DNA from: Prolixibacteraceae bacterium
GTDB taxonomy: Bacteria; Bacteroidota; Bacteroidia; Bacteroidales; Prolixibacteraceae
Reading direction: 5' to 3'
Assembly: GCA_003516705.1 (NCBI GenBank)
Contig: DPCJ01000160.1
Span: forward strand, 1 to 6,417
DNA length: 6,417 nucleotides
Both the position numbers and the translations under genes were made by a program. The notes beneath the pieces were generated by a model. That model saw only the letters and a program-made list of their open reading frames with translations. It had not been told where the DNA came from and made no database searches. Positions 1-6,326 of the stretch are shown here, piece after piece (position 1 is the stretch's first letter; each line of letters starts with the position of its first letter).

Positions 1-1689
1 ACCATGCCTTACGGTTTTTCTTTTACTTCTGAATTTATTACCCGTTTTAACTGGAACCAGGAATACTGGCACAACAGCTCAAAAGATTTTGAATGGGCAG
101 CCGTTGGCGGTGAAGCAAAAAGAGATAATACACAAATTGTGGAATGGCAGGTAAATAACATGCTGAAATGGACAAAAGAAATCGGCGACCACTCGTTTGA
201 CGCATTGTTAATGCAAAATGCTGAAAAATACCAGTACTGGTTTACCCGTGTGCAAAGACGCAAGTTTTTACCAAACGATGTTTTAGGATATCATCGTATG
301 CAGGCTGCGACCGAAGATGTTGATTTAAACAGCAATGATGAAGTTAGTACCGGTGCTTCTTACCTTGGCCGTTTAAACTACGTTTATAAAGGACGCTATC
401 TTTTAACTTCATCATGGCGTCGCGATGGTTACTCGGCATTTGGTCAGGCAAATCCGTGGGCCGATTTTGGCTCAGTTGCACTTGGCTGGACGATGAGTGA
501 AGAAGATTGGTTTAATGTTGAAGCACTCGACATGTTCAAAGTAAGGGCATCATACGGTACAAACGGTAACCGTGGAGTAGGTATATATGATGCACTTTCG
601 AACCTGAATACAGGCAAATATGTTTTTGTGAGCCCGACAGCCGGTAGCGATTATTATGTGTCGCAATTGTATGCCAGCCGCATGGAAAATAAAGAATTGA
701 AATGGGAACGTACAAGTGCATTTAACGGTGGTATCGACTTTTCTACTTTGAAAGGCAGAGTGCGCGGAACATTGGATATTTACCACATGGTAACCAAAGA
801 CCTGATTATGCCACGCCAGTTGCCAAATGTTACCGGTTATGCAAGTGTTTTCGATAACCTCGGACAAATCAATAACGATGGGTTCGAACTCACATTAAAT
901 ACAATTAACATTCAGAAAAAAGACCTCACCTGGAATACAGGATTCTCAATTTCCTATAACAGAAATAAAATTGTCCACCTGTTTTATGATTATAAAGAGG
1001 ATGCTGACGGCAATCTTGTTGAGGTTGACGATATCGCTAACGGTTGGTTTATTGGCGAAGACATTAATGCTGTCTGGGATTACGAATTAGATGGAATCTG
1101 GCAGGTTGACGAAACAGATGCTGCTAAAGTTTATTCACGCTTTCCCGGCGACTTTAAACAAGTTGACCAGCCAACAAAAGCGGGCACTGATGGAACTTTG
1201 ACTCCTGACGGATTATATACCGATGCCGACAAAAAAATTCAGGGAACCACTGTTGCACCGTGGAGAGCTACATTCAGAAGTGATTTGTCGTGGAGAAACT
1301 GGGAACTTGGAATTAAAATGTACTCATTAATGGGCCATTTAAAAGTAAACAATCACCGCAGAAGCAGTGACGTTTTCTACGATCGTGGAGCACAGCTTAA
1401 TGTGCCATACTGGACACCTGAAAACCCAATTAATGACTGGGCAGGTATCGAAAGTTATGCATCAGGATTCAATGTCTGGGACAAAGCTTCTTTTATCAGG
1501 GTTGATAATATTTCTCTATCGTACGATATCCCAAAATCGGTTCTTGACAGGGTTAAAGTTGTAAATGCAAAGCTTACTTTGGTAGCACAGAATCCATTCT
1601 GTTTTGCGCCCAACTGGGGATGGATGGATCCTGAAATCAGCAACTTTGCACCGACAAATGTGTCTATGAAACTTAACGTAACGCTTTAA
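1..1689 (+). CDS. SusC/RagA-family TonB-linked outer-membrane transporter, C-terminal part (5' truncated by window edge)
   Basis: This is the C-terminal 562 residues of a SusC-like TonB-dependent receptor, the outer-membrane beta-barrel that imports oligosaccharides or other nutrients with a SusD lid. The frame is open to base 1, so the ATG at position 4 is internal and not the start. Full family members usually have about 1,000 residues, so the signal peptide, carboxypeptidase-like domain, TonB box and plug should lie upstream. Visible barrel hallmarks are YLGRLNYVYKGRYLL followed by WRRDG, FGSVALGWTMSEEDWF (about residues 120-171), KVRASYGTNGN (about 180-190), the late GTTVAPWRATF segment, and a closing NPFCFAPNWGWMDPE stretch before the last strand. 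The protein ends in LNVTL, with Leu where many outer-membrane barrels have a terminal aromatic residue. The SusD gene follows after 11 bp, so the two are almost certainly co-transcribed. The family is certain; the substrate cannot be read from the sequence. Confidence 0.95.
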   Translation, partial: TMPYGFSFTSEFITRFNWNQEYWHNSSKDFEWAAVGGEAKRDNTQIVEWQVNNMLKWTKEIGDHSFDALLMQNAEKYQYWFTRVQRRKFLPNDVLGYHRMQAATEDVDLNSNDEVSTGASYLGRLNYVYKGRYLLTSSWRRDGYSAFGQANPWADFGSVALGWTMSEEDWFNVEALDMFKVRASYGTNGNRGVGIYDALSNLNTGKYVFVSPTAGSDYYVSQLYASRMENKELKWERTSAFNGGIDFSTLKGRVRGTLDIYHMVTKDLIMPRQLPNVTGYASVFDNLGQINNDGFELTLNTINIQKKDLTWNTGFSISYNRNKIVHLFYDYKEDADGNLVEVDDIANGWFIGEDINAVWDYELDGIWQVDETDAAKVYSRFPGDFKQVDQPTKAGTDGTLTPDGLYTDADKKIQGTTVAPWRATFRSDLSWRNWELGIKMYSLMGHLKVNNHRRSSDVFYDRGAQLNVPYWTPENPINDWAGIESYASGFNVWDKASFIRVDNISLSYDIPKSVLDRVKVVNAKLTLVAQNPFCFAPNWGWMDPEISNFAPTNVSMKLNVTL

Positions 1690-1700
1690 TATTGAAAACG

Positions 1701-3575
1701 ATGAAAAAATTAAAAATAGTTTCCATATTCACCCTTGCATTTATGATGTTTGGGATCGGTTGTTCCGAAGATTTCCTGAAACCGGAACCACTTTCGTTCT
1801 ACGAACCGTCGAAAACGTTTACCAATGTTGAGTCGTTAAATTCAGCATTAATCGCATGTTTGCGTAATGCCCGTCTCGATGTTTACGGTGATACTCCTCC
1901 TTTTCTGAATGAAAATCTTTTTTCAGAAGTTTCTGTTGAAGGTACTACCGATAAAACCGGACCGCTGTTTGATATGCCGGCCCAGCTGACACCCGATGCC
2001 AACCTGGCGCCCGGTAACGACTGGACCCGATTGGGATGGTTCTGGACAGAGGCATTTAATCGTATCAAATATGCCAACACAGTTATTTCAAGAATTGAAA
2101 CACCTGAATGGGCCAGTGAAGCTCAGAAAAACAACATTTTGGGTAAAGCCTACATTCACCGTGCACGCGTATATTACCACCTGGTTCACCATTTTGGCGA
2201 TGTACCGCTGATTCTGCAGGAGATTACAGCTCCGACACTCGATTTTTATACCTGCTCGCGCGAAAGCATTCTGCAGAAGTGTAAAAAAGACCTCACTTTT
2301 GCTACACAGTGGGTACAAACTGAAGCTGAAGGCTCACCCATTGGCGATGTAAACAAAGCTACTGCCTATCATCTGTTGGCACAGGTTAACCTTGCTCTTG
2401 GAGATTTCGATGGTGCAATTGCTGCTGCCGACGCTGTTATCAACGACGGATGGCACAAGCTGATGACTACCCGTTTTGGAATTGATAAAGGAAATGCTGC
2501 AAAAGATGTGACCTGGGATTTGCATCAGGATGCAAACAAAGCATTACCTGAAAACCGAGAAAGAATTTATCTTTTTACTGGTAGCGAAGCTTTAACTGAG
2601 GATGGTGCCAGTTTAAAAATTCAGATTATGCGTCAGGCAGTTCCATTTTGGGGTGGTGCAGGTAAAATTATGACACCTTCAGGTGTTGCCGGGATGAGCG
2701 ATGCCAAGATTGGTTCGACGGTTGGTAAAGGAAAAGTTGAAATCGACCAGGTTACAAAATATGGTCGCGGAATCGGACGCAACCGTGCAACTCCTTATCT
2801 CCAATATGACATTTGGGATGATCCGAAAGATCAACGTCATAACAATGAAAACTGGATGACCATGGAGAAACTGGTGTACAACCATCCCAACCTGAAAGCA
2901 GATGGTGATGCTTATTATGGAAAAAACATTCAGAAGTATGGAAACGACGGTGGTATTTTATGCACCGACACAATTCGTTCGTGGTACAACTGGCCACATT
3001 ACAAATTGTATGTTGCCGATCCAACAGCAGCACAGGCCGCTGGTGGATTTGGCGACTGGTATGCCTACCGGTTGGCCGAAACCTACCTTTTAAGGGCTGA
3101 GGCAAACTGGTGGAAAGGAAATGCAGCTGCCGCTGCTGCCGATGTTAATGCAGTGCGCACAAGAGCGGGTTGCGATCCTTATACTACAGTTGATATTGGA
3201 ACCATTCTCGACGAACGCGCCCGTGAGTTGTATTACGAAGAATTCCGTAAAGTTGAACTTACCCGTATGGCATACATTTTTGCCAAAACCGGCAAATCGT
3301 ACAACGGCAAAACATACAACCTTGAAAACTTTCATACTTCCAATTTCTGGTACGACAGGGTAATGGAAAAGAATGTTTTCTATCGTTTGCAAATCAGGGC
3401 ACCACACTACAACTACAAAATTGCGCCTCACGTTGTACTTTGGCCTGTTCCGTCACAGGCAATCAATGCCAACAGCCTGGGACACATCAACCAAAACAAA
3501 GGTTATCCGGGAGCTGAAACCAACGTTGCACCAAAAGTTTGGAAAGATGGCGAAGGCGAAGGAACAATTGAATAG
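1701..3575 (+). CDS. SusD/RagB-family nutrient-binding outer-membrane lipoprotein
   Basis: This is a SusD-like surface lipoprotein of 624 residues that should bind the substrate and cap the SusC barrel encoded just upstream. I chose the ATG at 1701; an in-frame TTG at 1692 would add only three residues. The N-terminus is a lipoprotein signal (MKKLKIVSIFTLAFMMFGIG) with the lipidated Cys at residue 21. The Ser-Glu-Asp after it fits the acidic signal that sends Bacteroidota lipoproteins to the cell surface. Family marks in order are KAYIHRARVYYHLVHHFGDVP (about 149-169), a TPR-like helix pair (about 219-247), YRLAETYLLRAEANWWKG (about 456-473), ADVNAVRTRAG, ILDERARELYYEEFRKVELTRM (about 502-523), and the C-terminal LWPVPSQAINAN with QNKGYPG (about 580-604). 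It is somewhat longer than the usual 500-550 residues, with extra sequence around 250-440 and a short charged tail. The substrate is unknown. An intrinsic terminator lies 33 bp past the stop. Confidence 0.95.
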   Translation: MKKLKIVSIFTLAFMMFGIGCSEDFLKPEPLSFYEPSKTFTNVESLNSALIACLRNARLDVYGDTPPFLNENLFSEVSVEGTTDKTGPLFDMPAQLTPDANLAPGNDWTRLGWFWTEAFNRIKYANTVISRIETPEWASEAQKNNILGKAYIHRARVYYHLVHHFGDVPLILQEITAPTLDFYTCSRESILQKCKKDLTFATQWVQTEAEGSPIGDVNKATAYHLLAQVNLALGDFDGAIAAADAVINDGWHKLMTTRFGIDKGNAAKDVTWDLHQDANKALPENRERIYLFTGSEALTEDGASLKIQIMRQAVPFWGGAGKIMTPSGVAGMSDAKIGSTVGKGKVEIDQVTKYGRGIGRNRATPYLQYDIWDDPKDQRHNNENWMTMEKLVYNHPNLKADGDAYYGKNIQKYGNDGGILCTDTIRSWYNWPHYKLYVADPTAAQAAGGFGDWYAYRLAETYLLRAEANWWKGNAAAAAADVNAVRTRAGCDPYTTVDIGTILDERARELYYEEFRKVELTRMAYIFAKTGKSYNGKTYNLENFHTSNFWYDRVMEKNVFYRLQIRAPHYNYKIAPHVVLWPVPSQAINANSLGHINQNKGYPGAETNVAPKVWKDGEGEGTIE

Positions 3576-3607
3576 TTTTATAAACGGCATTTTTTAGAAT
3601 GAAATTT

Positions 3608-3644
3608 GCGCCATCCGTCAACCGACGGGTGGCGCTGTTTTTAG
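3608..3644 (+). terminator. Intrinsic terminator closing the SusC-SusD operon
   Basis: A 12-bp stem, GCGCCATCCGTC (3608-3619) with GACGGGTGGCGC (3624-3635), closes on an AACC loop. It contains one G-U pair and otherwise only Watson-Crick pairs. The tail TGTTTTTAG supplies a U-run on the plus strand. It begins 33 bp after the SusD stop, so it should end the SusCD transcript before the oxidoreductase gene. Confidence 0.88.
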
Positions 3645-3651
3645 TCTGTTA

Positions 3652-3693
3652 CTTTTCTGCAACATTTAATACCGGTTACACGGTTCAGAAAAG
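3652..3693. repeat. Nested inverted repeat upstream of the oxidoreductase gene
   Basis: An outer 8-bp inverted repeat, CTTTTCTG (3652-3659) and CAGAAAAG (3686-3693), encloses an inner ACCG (3671-3674) and CGGT (3681-3684) pair with a GTTACA loop. The inner pair is offset, with 11 nt on the left and 1 nt on the right. It lies between the SusCD terminator and the -7-like element at 3714. It could be an operator or a secondary stem after the terminator. The arms are short, so chance is possible. Confidence 0.3.
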
Positions 3694-3713
3694 CAGAAAT
3701 CGATTGAAAAAAT

Positions 3714-3721
3714 TAAATTTG
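3714..3721 (+). promoter_or_regulatory. Candidate Bacteroidota -7 promoter element for the oxidoreductase gene
   Basis: TAAATTTG matches the Bacteroidota primary-sigma -7 consensus TAnnTTTG exactly and lies 26 bp before the ATG at 3748, leaving room for a short A-rich leader. No good TTTG-type -33 box is visible at the expected distance, near 3690, where the right arm of a nested inverted repeat lies instead. The promoter may therefore be weak or activator-dependent. Its position just after a strong terminator supports separate transcription. Confidence 0.45.
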
Positions 3722-3747
3722 ACACAAAACCGAAAACAAAAATTGAA

Positions 3748-5148
3748 ATGAAGAATCTTGCACCTTTTATTGTAGCCGGAGTTTTTCTGGCTTCATGTAC
3801 CGGCGGAAATAAACAAAATCAAACCGATAAACCACAAACCATGTTTACAGGGGCAAAAGGCGAAGTAAAAATTATGACCCTCGACCCCGGCCATTTTCAT
3901 GCCGCACTCGTGCAAAAATCGATGTACGAAATGGTCGATTCAAACGTGTATGTTTATGCTCCTGAAGGCGACGATTTACAGGAGCATTTAACACGTATCA
4001 ACAACTATAATACACGGGCAGAAAGTCCTACAAACTGGAACGAAAAAATTTACACTGGTCCCGATTTTTTTGAAAAAATGATTGCCGAAAAACCGGGAAA
4101 TGTGATGATTACTGCCGGAAATAACGCCATAAAAACTGATTACATTCTGAAAACCATTGAAGCCGGAATTAACGTGCTGGCCGACAAACCTATGGTAATC
4201 ACACCCGACGAATTTCCAAAACTCGAACAGGCATTTACAGTAGCTGCTGAAAAAGGTGTGCTTTTGTACGATATTATGACCGAACGCCACGAAATTACAA
4301 CGATTCTTCAACGCGAGTTATCAAAAATCCCCGGTGTTTTTGGGACCATTCAAACCGGAACTGCCGAAGAACCTGCTATTACAAAAGAGAGTGTGCACCA
4401 TTTTTCAAAAATGGTTTCGGGCAGTCCGCTCAAACGTCCGGCCTGGTTTTTCGATACAAAACAGCAGGGCGAAGGGATTGTTGATGTTAACACACACCTC
4501 GTTGACCTCATCCAGTGGGAAGCTTTCCCCGAGGTTATTTTATCAAAAACAGATGTTGAAATTGTTTCGGGCAAACGCTGGACCACCGACCTCACGCCGG
4601 AAATGTTTAAAAAAGTAACCTCGCTCGACCAATATCCTGATTATCTGCAAAAGGATGTCGTTGACGGAACTTTAAAAGTGTACAGTAACGGCGAAATTGT
4701 GTATAAACTAAAGGGAATTTATGCAAAAGCATCAGTAATCTGGAACTTTGAAGCACCCGAGGGCGCCGGCGATACACACTACTCGATTATGCGGGGGACC
4801 AACTGCAACCTGGTTATTAAACAAGGCGCTGAACAAGGCTACAAACCAACTTTGTACGTTGAGGCAATTGACGGAAGTTCTGCAGAACTGGAAACCAGTC
4901 TTACAAAAGCCGTGAACGAAGATTTGCAGGTTCCCTACCCCGGAATCAAATTGGTGAAACAAGCTGATAAACTCTGGATGGTTGAAATTCCTGCCAGTTA
5001 CAGTGTGGGTCACGAAGCGCATTTTACCCAAGTAACTGAAAAATATCTACAGTATTTGAAAGACGGAAAACTGCCCGAATGGGAAGTGCCCAACATGATT
5101 GTAAAATATTACACAACCACCGAAGGACTGAAAGCTGCGCTGAAGTAA
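3748..5148 (+). CDS. Gfo/Idh/MocA-family oxidoreductase, lipoprotein, with putative oxidoreductase C-terminal domain
   Basis: This 466-residue protein belongs to the Gfo/Idh/MocA NAD(P)-dependent oxidoreductases, which typically oxidise or reduce sugars, inositols and their derivatives. It starts with a lipoprotein signal, MKNLAPFIVAGVFLASC, with the lipidated Cys at 17. The following TGGN lacks the acidic surface-export signal, so it is probably anchored facing the periplasm. The first strand is KIMTLDPGHFHAALV (41-55), where the family's usual glycine-rich GxGxxG loop would be; no intact GxGxxG is seen. Next come VMITAGNN, then ADKPMV (145-150), the equivalent of the family EKP motif with Lys147. 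EGIVDVNTHLVDLIQW (242-257) supplies the DxxxH catalytic pattern, Asp246 and His250, so the active-site residues look intact. The rest resembles the Bacteroidota 'putative oxidoreductase C-terminal' type. It follows the SusCD terminator and has its own promoter-like element. A role in processing an imported glycoside or sugar is inferred from context; the exact reaction is unknown. Confidence 0.85.
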   Translation: MKNLAPFIVAGVFLASCTGGNKQNQTDKPQTMFTGAKGEVKIMTLDPGHFHAALVQKSMYEMVDSNVYVYAPEGDDLQEHLTRINNYNTRAESPTNWNEKIYTGPDFFEKMIAEKPGNVMITAGNNAIKTDYILKTIEAGINVLADKPMVITPDEFPKLEQAFTVAAEKGVLLYDIMTERHEITTILQRELSKIPGVFGTIQTGTAEEPAITKESVHHFSKMVSGSPLKRPAWFFDTKQQGEGIVDVNTHLVDLIQWEAFPEVILSKTDVEIVSGKRWTTDLTPEMFKKVTSLDQYPDYLQKDVVDGTLKVYSNGEIVYKLKGIYAKASVIWNFEAPEGAGDTHYSIMRGTNCNLVIKQGAEQGYKPTLYVEAIDGSSAELETSLTKAVNEDLQVPYPGIKLVKQADKLWMVEIPASYSVGHEAHFTQVTEKYLQYLKDGKLPEWEVPNMIVKYYTTTEGLKAALK

Positions 5149-5178
5149 AGCTTCCCCCTACCGCTTAACAAGAAGACA

Positions 5179-5281
5179 GAAAGGAAAATAAGAAATATCG
5201 AATAAGAAATCAGAAATTTAAAAGTGTTCCAATAACTTTCAGATTTCCTATTCCTTATTCGATATTTCAGATTTCCTTATC
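5179..5281. repeat. 103-nt imperfect palindrome in the convergent intergenic region
   Basis: Two 47-nt arms (5179-5225 and 5235-5281) are inverted around a 9-nt loop, GTTCCAATA. By eye 37 of 47 positions pair by Watson-Crick rules and two more by G-T wobble. The core is a perfect 15-bp match, GAAATATCGAATAAG (5192-5206) against CTTATTCGATATTTC (5254-5268). It lies between the convergent oxidoreductase and AraC genes, and T-runs follow it on the plus strand (5287-5291). It could serve as a terminator or be a copy of a dispersed palindromic repeat. The inverted structure is directly visible; its role is inferred. Confidence 0.75.
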
Positions 5282-5282
5282 G

Positions 5283-5310
5283 CCAATTTTTAATTTCCAA
5301 TTTTTCATTT
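5283..5310. repeat. Two-copy 14-bp tandem repeat abutting the AraC stop codon
   Basis: CCAATTTTTAATTT (5283-5296) is followed directly by CCAATTTTTCATTT (5297-5310), identical at 13 of 14 positions. The second copy ends at the base before the minus-strand stop codon (5311-5313). The T-runs would also supply a U-rich tail to plus-strand transcripts leaving the adjacent palindrome. Confidence 0.7.
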
Positions 5311-6177
5311 TTAATTGACCCTCACCCTGTTCCTGTACTGCCGGGGCGACATGCCCATCCGTTTCTTAAAATCTTTTGTGAAATAATAGGGGTCAGCGAA
5401 CCCAAGCTGAAACGAAATGACTTTTATTTTTGTGCGGGTGTAGTCGAGCAACTCAGTGGCTTTCAATATTTTCAGATGTGAAAAATAGCTGAGTGGCGAA
5501 TAGCCTGTTTCGTTTCTGAAAAGTGTGGTAAAATAGGTGGGCGAATACCCGGCTTCAGCGGAAATCATTTTTAATGTCAGTTTTGCCGAAAGATTTTTAT
5601 TCATAAAGCTGATGGCTTGCCTGACTGCCGGATTTGAATCATCCGCAAAATCATCACTGGTTTTGTGAGCATAAATAAAAGTTCCCAGCAGGTGCCCGAA
5701 ACAAAGATTTACATACGCCAGATTTTCATCGTGAAATCCTTTGGCCAGGTTGTTAAAAATCTCGCTGAAAAGCATTTCCCGGTTAGCTACAAGATTATTG
5801 ACCGATGGAATCAGGCTCCTGACAACCGAAAAACTGTGACCAAAAAGCTTTGTTTTTTCACCATTGAAATGAGCCAAAAACAGCCGTGAGTTTTCGTTGA
5901 TTACAGAATAAAACTTGAAAACATCTCCTTCTGGAACAATAAAAAACTGGTCGCTGCTCACCGGAATCTGCTCGTTACCGATGATAGCAATACCATTTCC
6001 TTTCAGACAGTAAACCAGAACATGATTTTCCTGTTTTTTGTACAAATCCCAGATGGAGCCGTGTTCCACTTCAATTTCTCCCATCTCAGTCAGATACAAA
6101 TCCGAGGTTAACTGATTTCTCTGAATTTCAGCAATCAGCGGTTTGGGAATTTTGTAATATCTGATTTCGTTTATCAT
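5311..6177 (-). CDS. AraC-family transcriptional regulator
   Basis: This is a 288-residue AraC/XylS-type regulator, the usual family length. The N-terminal part (about 45-105) looks like a cupin ligand-binding domain, with HVLVYCLKGNGIAIIG, then DQFFIVPEGDVFKFYS and RLFLAHFNG. The C-terminal part (about 183-286) is the double helix-turn-helix DNA-binding domain. The first HTH lies around LTLKMISAEAGYSPTYFTTL (200-219). The second and the family signature are in KVISFQLGFADPYYFTKDFK and KRMGMSPRQYR (252-282). The start ATG (complement of 6175-6177) is the only plausible one. The gene is convergent with the oxidoreductase and divergent from the corrinoid-protein gene across 149 bp, the usual position for a regulator of a divergent operon. 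The ligand is unknown; a sugar or a methylated compound would fit the neighbours. The family assignment is secure; the target is inferred. Confidence 0.93.
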   Translation of the reverse strand: MINEIRYYKIPKPLIAEIQRNQLTSDLYLTEMGEIEVEHGSIWDLYKKQENHVLVYCLKGNGIAIIGNEQIPVSSDQFFIVPEGDVFKFYSVINENSRLFLAHFNGEKTKLFGHSFSVVRSLIPSVNNLVANREMLFSEIFNNLAKGFHDENLAYVNLCFGHLLGTFIYAHKTSDDFADDSNPAVRQAISFMNKNLSAKLTLKMISAEAGYSPTYFTTLFRNETGYSPLSYFSHLKILKATELLDYTRTKIKVISFQLGFADPYYFTKDFKKRMGMSPRQYRNRVRVN

Positions 6178-6225
6178 TTGCTTTTCTATACAATCTCACC
6201 TCTCAAATCTGATTACTCACTACTA

Positions 6226-6269
6226 AGAAAAGTAATATTTTCCATCTTTTTCAAAGAAAATACTATTTT
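6226..6269. promoter_or_regulatory. Candidate operator: repeated A/T motif in the divergent promoter region
   Basis: AGAAAAGTAATATTTT (6226-6241) recurs as AGAAAATACTATTTT (6255-6269), differing by one gap and one mismatch, with starts 29 bp apart. The same bases also form an inverted pair, TATTTTC (6236-6242) and GAAAATA (6256-6262). AraC-type regulators often bind direct repeats upstream of a promoter, and this pair ends 18 bp before the -7-like element at 6288. The local AT-richness makes a chance match plausible. Confidence 0.35.
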
Positions 6270-6287
6270 TTAGGGTTGACCAAAAAG

Positions 6288-6295
6288 TAACTTTG
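6288..6295 (+). promoter_or_regulatory. Candidate Bacteroidota -7 promoter element for the corrinoid-protein gene
   Basis: TAACTTTG fits the TAnnTTTG consensus exactly and lies 31 bp before the ATG at 6327. No convincing TTTG -33 box is present at the expected distance, where the sequence is a T-run around 6264-6271. This would suit an activator-dependent promoter served by the divergent AraC regulator. Confidence 0.5.
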
Positions 6296-6326
6296 TCAAA
6301 TAACTGAAAACCAAAACGAAAATAAA

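Noticed and set aside
4..6. ATG at position 4 as the start of the first gene
   Set aside because: The frame is open to base 1, and the protein begins inside the SusC barrel without a signal peptide or plug, so this Met is internal.
550..867. Minus-strand open frame of 105 codons inside the SusC gene
   Set aside because: It is antisense to a clearly conserved barrel coding region, and its translation is rich in Cys and His with no recognisable family. It is a shadow frame.
1692..1694. TTG as the start codon of the SusD gene
   Set aside because: The ATG three codons later at 1701 gives a standard lipoprotein signal peptide beginning MKK, and TTG starts are less common.
2752..3431. Minus-strand open frames of 113-117 codons inside the SusD gene
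   Set aside because: They lie opposite the strongly conserved SusD C-terminal motifs and have low-quality, Cys/His-rich translations; no independent support.
3988..4311. Minus-strand open frame of 107 codons inside the oxidoreductase gene
   Set aside because: It overlaps the conserved nucleotide-domain coding region on the other strand and is Phe/Cys-rich with no family resemblance.
5148..5165. Short AAGC/GCTT inverted repeat just after the oxidoreductase stop as a terminator
   Set aside because: The stem is only 4 bp and no U-run follows. The larger palindrome downstream is a better candidate.
5179..5310. CRISPR-like or minisatellite array in the convergent gap
   Set aside because: There are repeats with a 14-bp period but no regular repeat-spacer pattern and no unique spacers; the dominant structure is a single palindrome.
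6271..6278. TAGGGTTG as the -33 box for the promoter at 6288
   Set aside because: Only 9 bp separate it from the -7 element, whereas Bacteroidota promoters need about 19-21 bp.
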